DNA from: CAINEC01 sp046073825
GTDB lineage: Bacteria; Bacteroidota; Bacteroidia; AKYH767-A; OLB10
Reading direction: 5' to 3'
Length of the DNA stretch: 17,777 nucleotides
NCBI GenBank assembly: GCA_046073825.1
Contig: JBJTMY010000128.1
Span: 1 to 17,777 of the forward strand
Both the position numbers and the translations under genes were made by a program. Below are positions 1 through 8,268 of the stretch, piece after piece (positions within the stretch are counted from its first letter, which is position 1; each line of letters opens with the position of its first letter). The notes under the pieces were generated by a model. That model was given only the letters and a program-made list of their open reading frames with translations. It searched no databases and had not been told where the DNA came from.

Positions 1-540
1 TAACGGTAATGCCGGTGCGAAGAATACTTCTTTCTCATGGAATAACAATGCGCCGTGCTCTCCCTTTTTAATGATTAAGTATTTAGGACCCATCGTTAAA
101 ATTTTGCGAGCGGCTTTTACTAAGGAATATTCACCAGTTAATAATCGTGCTTCTTCATCGTTGATGGTAAGCACATCTACTAGCTTCATTGTTTCTAACA
201 AATCAGGTAATGCCACTTCCATCCAAAAATTCATGGTGTCCATCACAATTAACTTCGGACGATTCTTTAATCCTTTGATAACTTTCTGCTGTAGGGCAGG
301 CATTAAATTACCTAACATCAAGTATTCACAATCCTGATAAGATTCAGGAATGACAGGATCGAAGTTGCTTAGTACGTTCAATTGCGTATCCATGGTATCA
401 CGCGTATTCATATCTGCATGATATTTCCCTGACCAGAAAAATGTTTTTTCTCCTTGCTTAATTTGAAGTCCTTCAGTGTTGATGCCCTTACCTTTTAACA
501 TATCAATTGTTGCTTGAGGAAAATCTTCTCCAACTCGAAT
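1..540 (-). CDS. PfkB-family sugar kinase, fragment lacking both ends
   Basis: The minus strand is open for 180 codons from 540 to the window edge and encodes the central part of a PfkB/ribokinase-fold carbohydrate kinase, a cytoplasmic ATP-dependent sugar kinase. Reading from the 5' side it shows VGEDFPQ, a substrate-lid stretch with FFWSGKYHADMNTRDT, then VMDTMNFWMEVALPDLL, the family hallmark NDEEARLLTGE, and a beta strand LIIKKGEHGALLF. The ATP/catalytic GAGD loop would lie beyond position 1. The 5' end is abnormal: homology begins exactly at VGEDFP, which in this family is normally preceded by about 55 residues (start, GGSATY-type substrate-binding motif, VGVVGEDFP). Here an in-frame TAA (540-542) stands only three codons before it, so no proper start exists. 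The substrate is not decidable. Family assignment is from remembered family sequence, with high confidence; the truncation is directly visible. Confidence 0.85.
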   Translation of the reverse strand, partial: MRVGEDFPQATIDMLKGKGINTEGLQIKQGEKTFFWSGKYHADMNTRDTMDTQLNVLSNFDPVIPESYQDCEYLMLGNLMPALQQKVIKGLKNRPKLIVMDTMNFWMEVALPDLLETMKLVDVLTINDEEARLLTGEYSLVKAARKILTMGPKYLIIKKGEHGALLFHEKEVFFAPALPL

Positions 541-3500
541 TTAGAAGTTTGCAATCACCGAAATTTTTCATTGACAGAAAAAGAAGCTTTTATCGAGATT
601 AACTACGAAGGCTCTCCATTATTTTATATTTCAGCAAAGGATAATGACGAAGCACACAAAACCTCCATCGTAGTATTTATTCTTTACCTATTTAGTTATT
701 TGCTCATTAATATTGCCCTGATTGATTTAACCTTTGTATTAGGAAACAAAAAAGGACTGGCAGGAATTATTCCGGTGGTAGTATTATTCGCTATCCGCTA
801 TTGGATGCTGATTAAATCAAAACCGCTTTCATTTTACATTACCGAATATTTTAGTCCGAAATTTTATGCGAGTTCTGTCCTATTAAATTCTCCCCTCGAC
901 TTATTATTTGGAGTGCTCTGCCTTTTGTCGCTGATGGTGTTTATTTATGCATTTATAACCTCGGAAAAAACAATTAAAAATATAACCGCCTCCACTCTTT
1001 ATTCAAGGATTTTATTTGCTGTTTTGATTTTTATATGCTTTGTTTATTCGTATGTGATTAATTATTTATTAAACGGACTTATCCTGAATTCCCAAATATC
1101 ATTTAATACCAATAATGTTTTCGATTTAGACCTTTATAGTTTAATTGGATTTATTGTAATTGGAATTGTATTGTCGGGCTTTTATTTTATAACTATCGGT
1201 ACAACATATTTTATTAAAAGACTTGCAATTTCTTTATCGTCAACCCTTATTTACTTTACAACAATCGCTTTAATTTTTGGAATATTTACACAGTTGTCCA
1301 TTGGTTTTAATTTTTCTGATGCCTATACTTATTACTCTTTTGGATTAGCGTTTATTTTGCTTTTGTTTATCATTTACATTCGAGTCTTTTTTAGCAAGGG
1401 TTTTAAACAAGAAAGTATTATTTTTATTGTTTTAGGATTTTCTGTTTATGCTACATTTCAGATTTACACCTTCAACCAGATAAAAGAATCTGAAAGACAA
1501 AGATCGTTTGCCAATAAAATTCAGTCGAGAAAAGATATAATTGCCGATTACCTTTTTGATGAAGCAAGAAATAAAATACATGCTGATAGCATTCGTATTA
1601 ATCAACTATTGACAAGCACTTCCAACTATGAAGAGGTGACCAAATATTTAATCACAAAATATTTTAGTGATTATTTTTCGAGCTATGATGTATCATTATA
1701 TTATTTAGATAAAAAAGGAATCTGTTTAAATAATACTTCCGATGAGTCGTTGAATGAAATAGTTGATGAGTCCACCTATCAGCCATCAGGACTTATCAAT
1801 TACTCTGGGAAATTAGAAAAAATAAAACAGTATGGCGTTATTCCAATAGCCTACAATTCCTCAGTTGCTAACGTAGTAATCGAATTTTCGAATAAGCGAT
1901 CAGATAACGGTGATGGCTTTCCGGAGTTATTATTAAGTAACAAAGTGATGACCGCGGAGCATACTACAGATTACAGCTTTGCTCGTTATGAAAATGGTAA
2001 ATTACTTTATCAGTCAGGATCGTTTAATTATTTTATTACTTCTGTTCCATATGAAGAGGACATTAAAAAGTCGGATGCTTTTTTTAATAACGGTTATTTT
2101 CATGTTATCTTAAAAGATAAAAATGGACTTTCTATTATTAGTCGCAGAAAAAAATCTTTTTTAGAAATTATCACTTTGTTTAGTTATTTATTTGCCTTTT
2201 TCAGTTTGGTGTATTTAATTGGCTATGTGATATATCATTTCTATCACAATGATTTTGCAATTGCTGCTAGTTATAATAATCGAATTAAATTTACGGTAGT
2301 AAGTTTTGTGATTTTCACGTTGATAATTTCAGGTGTTACCACTATTATTTACATTATCAGCAATAACAATGAAAGTGAAGTTTTAAAATCGCAACAGACG
2401 ATCAAAGATTTAACTGTTTATTTAGAAAACACGTTTGAGGATGCATCTGTAATTGATGATTTAACAACTCAAGAAAAAAGTGAATTAAATAAACTAAATA
2501 AAACTATACACACCGATTTTTCCATTTACAATTTAAAAGGATATTTGATTTTCTCTACACAACCTCGAATATTTGATCAGGCCTTGATAGGTCCGATGAT
2601 GAACAAGACCGCCTTTTTTAATTTGAAAAATTTAAAGTTTTCCAGTTTTTATCAAAAAGAAAATATTGGAAAATTAAATTACCGCTCCTCATATCGCCCT
2701 GTTTATAATCGAAAAGGAGAACAATGTGCCTACTTAAACATTAATAATTTTTTCACGGAAAAACAGGTAAAGGCGGAGATTAGTAAATTCTTGATTGCGT
2801 TGATTAATCTATATGTGTTTTTATTTACCATATCCATTTTAATTGCGGTATTTATTTCCAATAAAATAACGGCACCATTAAAATTCATTCAGGAATCTTT
2901 TAAAAAAACACGACTAAATGCAAAAAACAATTTAATCAGCTGGAACAAGAAAGATGAAATTGGGGCACTTGTTAATGAATACAATCGAATGCTGATGGCT
3001 TTGCAAAAAAGTGCGGAAGATCTTGCTAAATCAGAGCGGGAATCGGCATGGAGAGAGATGGCAAAGCAAGTGGCTCATGAGATTAAAAATCCTCTTACGC
3101 CAATGAAGCTTGGTATTCAACACATGCTTCGAGTAATAGACGCTGATCAGGAAAACAGGGAGGAAGTCATCAAAAAAATATCTTCTGGGTTGATTGAACA
3201 AATCGACAACCTTTCCAATATTGCATCGGCATTTAGTGATTTTGCAAAAATGCCACAAGCGGAGTATGAAGAGATTAATATCCGTGACCTCATTAAAAAC
3301 ACCATTATCTTATTTCGCCATTCGGAAAATATCACCTTCGAAAATAAAATGGACTCCTTTTTACCTAGTGTTTTAGGTGACAAAAATCAAATCATTCGGA
3401 TATTAAATAATTTGTTTCGCAACGCCCAACAATCTTTAGAGGGTGCAGTAAACGGAATAATCACCATTGAAGCTAAATCGGAGAATAATTATTTGGTGGT

Positions 3501-3702
3501 ATCCATTAAAGACAATGGCAAAGGGATTCCTGACGAGTTAAAAGAAAAAATCTTTGTGCCTTATTTTACAACAAAATCGAGTGGTACTGGATTAGGCCTG
3601 GCCATCGTAAAAAATATGATGTTAGGCATGCAGGGCGATATCCAATTTGAGTCGCAGGAAAACAAAGGGACGACCTTTCGGTTGTTTTTCAAATTGGCAT
3701 GA
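514..3702 (+). CDS. NtrY-like multi-span sensor histidine kinase, N-terminus probably missing
   Basis: A membrane two-component sensor kinase. From about residue 52 it has eight hydrophobic segments up to residue 320, a presumed extracytoplasmic region (321-548), two more spans (550-577, 593-615), a second extracytoplasmic domain (616-757), a last span (759-783) and HAMP (about 784-840). The phosphorylation site is H855 in AHEIKNPLTPMKL, the NtrY-type H-box. The ATPase domain shows the N-box (LNNLFRNAQQSL, about 964-975), DNGKGIP (D1000) and the F/G2 boxes FVPYFTTKSSGTGLGLA. No response regulator is next to it. The only possible starts are weak: the frame opens after a stop at 496-498, and the TTG at 514 lies within sequence that codes for the neighbouring kinase on the other strand. 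Residues about 1-7 are therefore probably not native, and an N-terminal membrane anchor plus sensor region is likely lost. Whether the copy is functional is unclear. Confidence 0.88.
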   Translation: MRKIFSNSNLEVCNHRNFSLTEKEAFIEINYEGSPLFYISAKDNDEAHKTSIVVFILYLFSYLLINIALIDLTFVLGNKKGLAGIIPVVVLFAIRYWMLIKSKPLSFYITEYFSPKFYASSVLLNSPLDLLFGVLCLLSLMVFIYAFITSEKTIKNITASTLYSRILFAVLIFICFVYSYVINYLLNGLILNSQISFNTNNVFDLDLYSLIGFIVIGIVLSGFYFITIGTTYFIKRLAISLSSTLIYFTTIALIFGIFTQLSIGFNFSDAYTYYSFGLAFILLLFIIYIRVFFSKGFKQESIIFIVLGFSVYATFQIYTFNQIKESERQRSFANKIQSRKDIIADYLFDEARNKIHADSIRINQLLTSTSNYEEVTKYLITKYFSDYFSSYDVSLYYLDKKGICLNNTSDESLNEIVDESTYQPSGLINYSGKLEKIKQYGVIPIAYNSSVANVVIEFSNKRSDNGDGFPELLLSNKVMTAEHTTDYSFARYENGKLLYQSGSFNYFITSVPYEEDIKKSDAFFNNGYFHVILKDKNGLSIISRRKKSFLEIITLFSYLFAFFSLVYLIGYVIYHFYHNDFAIAASYNNRIKFTVVSFVIFTLIISGVTTIIYIISNNNESEVLKSQQTIKDLTVYLENTFEDASVIDDLTTQEKSELNKLNKTIHTDFSIYNLKGYLIFSTQPRIFDQALIGPMMNKTAFFNLKNLKFSSFYQKENIGKLNYRSSYRPVYNRKGEQCAYLNINNFFTEKQVKAEISKFLIALINLYVFLFTISILIAVFISNKITAPLKFIQESFKKTRLNAKNNLISWNKKDEIGALVNEYNRMLMALQKSAEDLAKSERESAWREMAKQVAHEIKNPLTPMKLGIQHMLRVIDADQENREEVIKKISSGLIEQIDNLSNIASAFSDFAKMPQAEYEEINIRDLIKNTIILFRHSENITFENKMDSFLPSVLGDKNQIIRILNNLFRNAQQSLEGAVNGIITIEAKSENNYLVVSIKDNGKGIPDELKEKIFVPYFTTKSSGTGLGLAIVKNMMLGMQGDIQFESQENKGTTFRLFFKLA

Positions 3703-3766
3703 ATCTGAATTAAGCTTAACAACTGATTTTAAGCCATTTACGGTTGGATAAAATTTGATATTGGTT

Positions 3767-3797
3767 TTTGTATCATTGTCAAATATTCTTAAATTTG
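3767..3797 (+). promoter_or_regulatory. Bacteroidota-type promoter for the Omp28-like gene
   Basis: TTTG at 3767-3770, a 19-bp spacer, and TAAATTTG at 3790-3797 match the Bacteroidota sigma-ABfr consensus (TTTG, 19-21 bp, TAnnTTTG). Transcription would start near 3803, giving a leader of roughly 30 nt before the ATG at 3832. The match is complete in both boxes, the best in the window, and fits the strongly expressed look of the gene it precedes. Confidence 0.7.
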
Positions 3798-3831
3798 AAG
3801 TCAGTATCTAAAAATCAATAATCTATTTAAA

Positions 3832-5886
3832 ATGAAAAACCTTTACGCATTTATTGTTGCGTTTGTAATGTCACTAAGTGTGGCTAACGCACAGTATTAT
3901 TACCTACCTTATCCGAACGCAGGCACGAACCCTGGCGGATTAAACGTGGATAACGAATATCCAGTTGGAGGTGGATTGTCAACCGCTTGGACAACTATTT
4001 CGGGAAGCTCTGCTACACCAAAATGGTCTTCGATTGTAACATTGCCTTTTACCTTCCAATTTAACGGTGTTGGCTATACGCAGTTCAAAGTTTCAACAAG
4101 TGGTGTATTAACTTTTTCTACTGGAGTTACTGCGGTTCCTCCTGCTACTGCTGTTGCATTACCAAGTGCTAACATTCCAGACAATTCAGTTTGTATTCTT
4201 GGAATTAAAGGTTCAGGAACAAACGACAGTATTGTAACACAAACGTTCGGTGTTGCTGGAAGTCAACAAACATGGGTTTTATTCTCTTCTTATACATCAG
4301 TAGCGTCATCTACTATCTGGACATACTGGTCAATTGTACTTGAAGAAGGAACAAACAATATTTACATTGTTGACCAACGTCATGCTGGAGCGGTAAATGT
4401 TTCTGCCGGATTACAACTTAACTCTACAACTGCATTTATGGTTGCTGGTTCTCCTGCGTTGGCTTCTTTAGCTGGTAGCGATCCAACTCCTGCTGATAAT
4501 AGTTATTATCAATTCATTTATGGTACTCAAGCGGCTGATCAAGCGAAATTAAGTTCAGTTTCTGCTGATCCTTATGTATTAGTGCCAGGAACTTCTACTG
4601 TTACAGGAGAAATTCAAAACTTAGGAGCAAACACTATCAACAATGTTGATGTGAAGTATGAAGTAAACGGAACAGTTTATACTACTACTTTATCAAATAT
4701 TAATTTAACTTCTGGTAACGTTTACGGATTTACGCATAACACTCCTATTAACGTTACGGCTGCTAATCCTTACCCAACAAAAGTATGGGTTGATCTTCCA
4801 AACGATGCTGATCGTTCAGATGATACTTTAAATACAATGGTAACTGGTTTATCATACTTACCAGAAAAAAGAGTATTGATTGAAGAAGCTACAGGTACAT
4901 GGTGCGGATGGTGCCCTCGTGGTGCTGTTTACACAGAGCAAATTGATACTGTTCATCCTGGAACTGCAATCGTTGTTGCTGTTCATGATGCAGATCCTAT
5001 GACAAACACTGCTTATGATGCAGGAATCGCTCAGTTAATTGGCGGATATCCTAGCGGATGTGTAGATCGTAAGTCAAATGATGTTGATCCAACAGATTTC
5101 GAAACAACTTATTTAGCACGTATCACTGATGTTAGTCCGGCTGATGTTGGAGTAACTGCTACCTACAATGCTGCAACTCGTCAGGTAGATGTAAATGTAT
5201 CTTCTACATTTGCTGCTAACTTAACAGGTGATTTCCGTTTGAATGCTGTTTTAGTAGAAGATGATGTTACTGGAACTACTTCAACATATAACCAAACAAA
5301 CTACTACAGCAGTAGTTCTCAAAATCTTCCATTAGTTGGTGCTGGTCATAACTGGCAAACATCAACTAATCCTGTTCCTGCTGCTAGTATGCACTACAAC
5401 TTTGTTGGTCGTGATATCTTAGGTGGTTTTGACGGACAAGCTGGTTCTGTACCTGCTTCTGTAAGCGCAAGTACTACTTACAACTATACATTCAACTATA
5501 TATTGCCTGCAGCTTGGGATGAAACAAAGATGCGTGCAATTGGTATGTTACAAGATGCAACTACAGGAAATGTATTAAACGTATTCCGTAGTCCTTATTT
5601 TGTTGCTGCTGGATTAAACACTTTAACAGCTGATAATTTCTCAATGACCTTATTCCCGAACCCTGCTGATGTTTATTCTCAAGTTGAAGTTAGCTTAACT
5701 AAATCAGCTAACTATACTATCGAAATGACTGACGTATTAGGTAAAGTTGTTTACGGACAAAAATTGAATGGGTCTACTGGTAAGAATGTAATTACATTAC
5801 CAGTTTCAGGATTAAATTCAGGAATTTATTTAGTGAAAGTTAATGTTGAAGGAAATGTACTTACCACTCGTTTGATGATTAAGTAA
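3832..5886 (+). CDS. Secreted Omp28-related thioredoxin-like protein with T9SS type-A sorting domain
   Basis: A 684-residue secreted protein. It starts with a clear signal peptide (1-20, cleavage after VANA). Residues 21-230 form a beta-rich domain I do not recognise. Residues about 240-340 resemble a CARDB/adhesion-type beta domain (VLVPGTSTVTGEIQNLGANTI, GNVYGFTHN). A thioredoxin-fold domain of Omp28 type follows, with the redox motif GTWCGWCPRG (C358, C361) and a further cysteine at C410. The C-terminus (about 608-684) is a T9SS type-A domain: LFPNP, a DVLGKVVY strand, LNSGIYLVKV and a basic end. The protein is probably secreted across the outer membrane and anchored or released there; disulfide exchange on the surface is inferred from the CxxC only. 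Codon use is strongly biased to GCT, GGT, ACT and AAC, unlike its neighbours, which suggests high expression. It is monocistronic, with its own promoter and terminator. Confidence 0.9.
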   Translation: MKNLYAFIVAFVMSLSVANAQYYYLPYPNAGTNPGGLNVDNEYPVGGGLSTAWTTISGSSATPKWSSIVTLPFTFQFNGVGYTQFKVSTSGVLTFSTGVTAVPPATAVALPSANIPDNSVCILGIKGSGTNDSIVTQTFGVAGSQQTWVLFSSYTSVASSTIWTYWSIVLEEGTNNIYIVDQRHAGAVNVSAGLQLNSTTAFMVAGSPALASLAGSDPTPADNSYYQFIYGTQAADQAKLSSVSADPYVLVPGTSTVTGEIQNLGANTINNVDVKYEVNGTVYTTTLSNINLTSGNVYGFTHNTPINVTAANPYPTKVWVDLPNDADRSDDTLNTMVTGLSYLPEKRVLIEEATGTWCGWCPRGAVYTEQIDTVHPGTAIVVAVHDADPMTNTAYDAGIAQLIGGYPSGCVDRKSNDVDPTDFETTYLARITDVSPADVGVTATYNAATRQVDVNVSSTFAANLTGDFRLNAVLVEDDVTGTTSTYNQTNYYSSSSQNLPLVGAGHNWQTSTNPVPAASMHYNFVGRDILGGFDGQAGSVPASVSASTTYNYTFNYILPAAWDETKMRAIGMLQDATTGNVLNVFRSPYFVAAGLNTLTADNFSMTLFPNPADVYSQVEVSLTKSANYTIEMTDVLGKVVYGQKLNGSTGKNVITLPVSGLNSGIYLVKVNVEGNVLTTRLMIK

Positions 5887-5905
5887 TTTCTTTTAACCAA
5901 TATTT

Positions 5906-5938
5906 AAAAAGCCCCGAGGTCATACTCGGGGTTTTTTT
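5906..5938 (+). terminator. Rho-independent terminator after the Omp28-like gene
   Basis: The stem CCCCGAG (5912-5918) pairs with CTCGGGG (5925-5931) around a 6-nt loop and is followed by seven T. An A-run (5906-5910) before the stem can extend the pairing. It begins 19 bp after the stop codon. It is a strong terminator, in keeping with a highly transcribed gene. Confidence 0.9.
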
Positions 5939-5950
5939 ATGAGATTAATT

Positions 5951-5958
5951 TATCTTTG
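5951..5958 (+). promoter_or_regulatory. Possible -7 box (TATCTTTG) just before the GTG start
   Basis: TATCTTTG is an exact TAnnTTTG box, ending 7 bp before the GTG at 5966, so a transcript would begin about at the start codon (leaderless or nearly so). There is no good TTG at the expected -33 distance; that position falls in the G/T-rich arm of the preceding terminator. The box is real by sequence, but its function is uncertain. Confidence 0.4.
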
Positions 5959-5965
5959 TTAGGCA

Positions 5966-7246
5966 GTGAAACTAATTATCATTTCCTTTTTTTGTTTGAT
6001 TTCTTTTGGATGGATTCATCCATGCAATGCGCAATCACGTATGCTATCGGGCACTATCGTTGATGCAGTAACGAAAGAGCCCATTCCTTTTGCAGCACTT
6101 TCATTTAAAAATAGTTTTACAGGTACAGCCGCGAATGAATCTGGCTACTATCAGATCAATATTTCCAATGAGTTTGAAAAAGACTCTCTTCAGTTTAGCT
6201 TTTTAGGCTATAGCAGAAAAGTAATTTGTGTGAAAGATCTTAAATCGAGTGATAGTATTTTTTTAAATCGAAACGATTTTCAATTGAATGAAATTATTGT
6301 TCGTCCTAATCCGCCAACGTTTTATATCAAAGAAGCTTTAAAGAGTGTAAAGAAGAATTATCCGAAAGCCCCGTTTGAAACGCAAGCTTATTTTCGTCAG
6401 ATTTTTAAAGAGAATGATCATTATATAACTTGTAATGAATCTGTTTTTAAAAGCTATTATCCCAATTTTCAAGATACAGTAAAGAATCAGCATCAGTTAC
6501 TTTTATATCGTAAAATAGACGATGTGCAAAAACTAGCTTTCATGCAAGAAGAACGAGAGAAGCGAAATAAAAAATACGAAAAGAAACGAGCGAAGAAAAA
6601 TGAAGTCAAGCCTGAACCTTCTATCATATCTGAAGAAGAGAAGGCAGATATTTATGACAACTTTGGTGGACCAGAAAATGTATTGCGCTCTTCTAATATT
6701 ACTAAAAACGATAATTCATTTTTAGATAGCACTCAGTTCAACGATTATGAATATTCATTTGCGCCGAGCACAACTTTTGAAAACAGAGAACTGATTGTTA
6801 TCGATTTTAAATCGAAGGGTAAAGTTGATAATGTAAAAAGTAGTGGTAAAATTTATATTGATGCTACTACAGATGCCTTTGTTAAGGTGGAGCAAAACGG
6901 CGTTTTCTATCTTCCGTTTCTTTATAAACCTATTCTTGCTGTTTACGGATTATCTATTGGAAAGCCCGCTTATTCTATTACGATTGAATATCAAGAACAG
7001 GATAATTTATGGTATCCAAAACAGATTCACTATTCTATAAATGCTGAGTTAGAAAAAAGTCATTGGTTTGAGCCCGATGAACATGCATCATTTAATGTAG
7101 AAAGTATGTTCCTTGTAAATTCAGTTAAAACAAAAGGTGCAACCGCCGTTCCTGATACAAAACGATTCACCGCAAAAAAGAAAATGGGAGTACAGGTGAA
7201 GAATGATATTGGTATTACCTGGGGACAAGTAAATACACTTAAATAA
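5966..7246 (+). CDS. Secreted carboxypeptidase-regulatory-like domain protein
   Basis: A 426-residue exported protein. The GTG start is chosen because it gives the complete signal peptide (1-22, cleavage after CNA); the next in-frame Met (M26) lies after the cleavage site. Residues about 26-112 are a CarboxypepD_reg-like beta-sandwich (GTIVDAVTKEPIPFAALSFK, GYYQI, FSFLGYSRK), the module often found at the N-terminus of TonB-dependent receptors. Here no receptor barrel follows. Instead residues 115-180 carry the FYIKEALKSVKKNYP...AYFRQI segment common to Bacteroidota proteins of this type. A highly charged, probably coiled stretch rich in Lys/Glu (193-226) comes next, then a beta-rich C-terminal domain. 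There is no T9SS sorting domain, so a periplasmic or outer-membrane-associated location is likely. The function is unknown. The next gene starts 2 bp after its stop. Confidence 0.75.
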   Translation: MKLIIISFFCLISFGWIHPCNAQSRMLSGTIVDAVTKEPIPFAALSFKNSFTGTAANESGYYQINISNEFEKDSLQFSFLGYSRKVICVKDLKSSDSIFLNRNDFQLNEIIVRPNPPTFYIKEALKSVKKNYPKAPFETQAYFRQIFKENDHYITCNESVFKSYYPNFQDTVKNQHQLLLYRKIDDVQKLAFMQEEREKRNKKYEKKRAKKNEVKPEPSIISEEEKADIYDNFGGPENVLRSSNITKNDNSFLDSTQFNDYEYSFAPSTTFENRELIVIDFKSKGKVDNVKSSGKIYIDATTDAFVKVEQNGVFYLPFLYKPILAVYGLSIGKPAYSITIEYQEQDNLWYPKQIHYSINAELEKSHWFEPDEHASFNVESMFLVNSVKTKGATAVPDTKRFTAKKKMGVQVKNDIGITWGQVNTLK

Positions 7247-7248
7247 AA

Positions 7249-7629
7249 ATGAAATTAAAACTATCAATTCTGCTATTATTAATTTCATCGCTGTTTGTTT
7301 ACTTGAGCTGGGGACCTTGTAACGAGGCATTTCTGGGGCAAATTGAAATAGATGTTTTTAAAATATTACTTTCAGATCCAATCGCAGTATCACATCCATT
7401 TACGATGATTCCATTGGCGGGACAACTACTTTTATTGATTACTATTTTTCAATCTACCCCCAATAAATTTTTAATTAAACTAGGTGTTTATAGTCTTTTG
7501 TTTTTAGTCGGATTTGTATTCATAATTGGATTGATAAGTTTAAAATGGAAAATACTTTTATCGACTATTCCTTTTCTTGTTTTATCCATTTATACCCTTC
7601 GAATTAGATCAAAAAAATTCACTAATTAA
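7249..7629 (+). CDS. Small integral membrane protein, four predicted spans, unknown function
   Basis: A 126-residue hydrophobic protein with likely spans at about 4-20, 52-69, 75-97 and 102-118 and a basic C-terminal tail (RIRSKK), which places that tail in the cytoplasm. The segment between spans 1 and 2 (WGPCNEAFLGQIEIDVFKILLSDP) holds the single Cys and acidic residues and should face the periplasm. I do not recognise a family. The ATG lies 2 bp after the previous stop, so it is almost certainly cotranscribed and coupled with the carboxypeptidase-regulatory-like gene. The reading frame is convincing because it is fully open, hydrophobic throughout and tightly spaced. Confidence 0.65.
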   Translation: MKLKLSILLLLISSLFVYLSWGPCNEAFLGQIEIDVFKILLSDPIAVSHPFTMIPLAGQLLLLITIFQSTPNKFLIKLGVYSLLFLVGFVFIIGLISLKWKILLSTIPFLVLSIYTLRIRSKKFTN

Positions 7630-7692
7630 TTTGAAATTTCCACAAGTAAAAATTTATAAAGTCAACTAATTCTTACATAAGCCCCAATAGAT

Positions 7693-8268
7693 TTGTCGGA
7701 AGAGTTTTTTATAAAACGTTTACGTAATAGAGAAGAACAGGCCTATCGCGAATTAGTAGAACAATACAGCGATATGCTTTATGCCACCGCATATTCATTA
7801 GTGCAAAATGAGATGGATGCGGAAGATTTAACCCAAGAATGCTTTGTAGAAATCAGTACTGCAATCTATCGGTTTAAAGGTGAATCGAAGTTAAGTACCT
7901 GGATGTATCGAATCATCACCAACCTTGCGCTCTATCATCTACGAAGTAAGAAAAGAAAAAAACGATTTGGATTTTTATTCTCTATTGATGACCATGAAAA
8001 TGTAAACAACCCAATTCATAAATTAAAAATCAGTTCTACACCTTATCAAGTGTTAGAACAAAAGGAAAAAAATAAAATACTATTCGCAGCACTCGAAAAA
8101 CTTCCCGAAAATCAACGTATTGCTTTTGTATTATTTAATATGGAGCAACAATCGTATAAAGAGATTTGTGATATTATGCAACTATCATTAAGTGCTGTGG
8201 AGTCGTTAATATTCAGAGCCAAACAAAATTTAAGAAAACAATTAGCCTCTATTTATGATGGAAACTGA
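7693..8268 (+). CDS. ECF-type RNA polymerase sigma factor
   Basis: A 191-residue group 4 (ECF) sigma factor. Region 2 spans about residues 10-88 and contains the core-binding AEDLTQECF helix (43-51) and the -10-binding KLSTWMYRIITNLALYHLR helix. A basic linker (KKRKKR) leads to region 4 at about 128-182, where LPENQRIAFVLFNMEQQSYKEIC and LSLSAVESLIFRAKQNLRKQL form the -35-binding helix-turn-helix. The start is a TTG at 7693; family alignment requires residues upstream of the first Met (M28), and no ATG is available. The 3' end overlaps the next gene by 14 bp, typical of a sigma/anti-sigma pair. The 63-bp gap before it shows no convincing housekeeping promoter, so it may be autoregulated or read through from the membrane-protein genes upstream. 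Confidence 0.93.
   Translation: MSEEFFIKRLRNREEQAYRELVEQYSDMLYATAYSLVQNEMDAEDLTQECFVEISTAIYRFKGESKLSTWMYRIITNLALYHLRSKKRKKRFGFLFSIDDHENVNNPIHKLKISSTPYQVLEQKEKNKILFAALEKLPENQRIAFVLFNMEQQSYKEICDIMQLSLSAVESLIFRAKQNLRKQLASIYDGN

Noticed and set aside
71..337. Plus-strand open frame of 88 codons at the left end
   Set aside because: It lies opposite a clear PfkB kinase coding sequence and has no family features of its own.
6023..6034. Lipoprotein signal in the carboxypeptidase-regulatory-like protein (Cys20)
   Set aside because: The residues before the Cys (WIHP) do not form a lipobox, and an ordinary cleavage site CNA/Q fits better.
7688..7695. TAGATTTG as a -7 box for the sigma gene
   Set aside because: It overlaps the TTG start at 7693, would put the transcript start inside the coding region, and has no TTG at the -33 distance.
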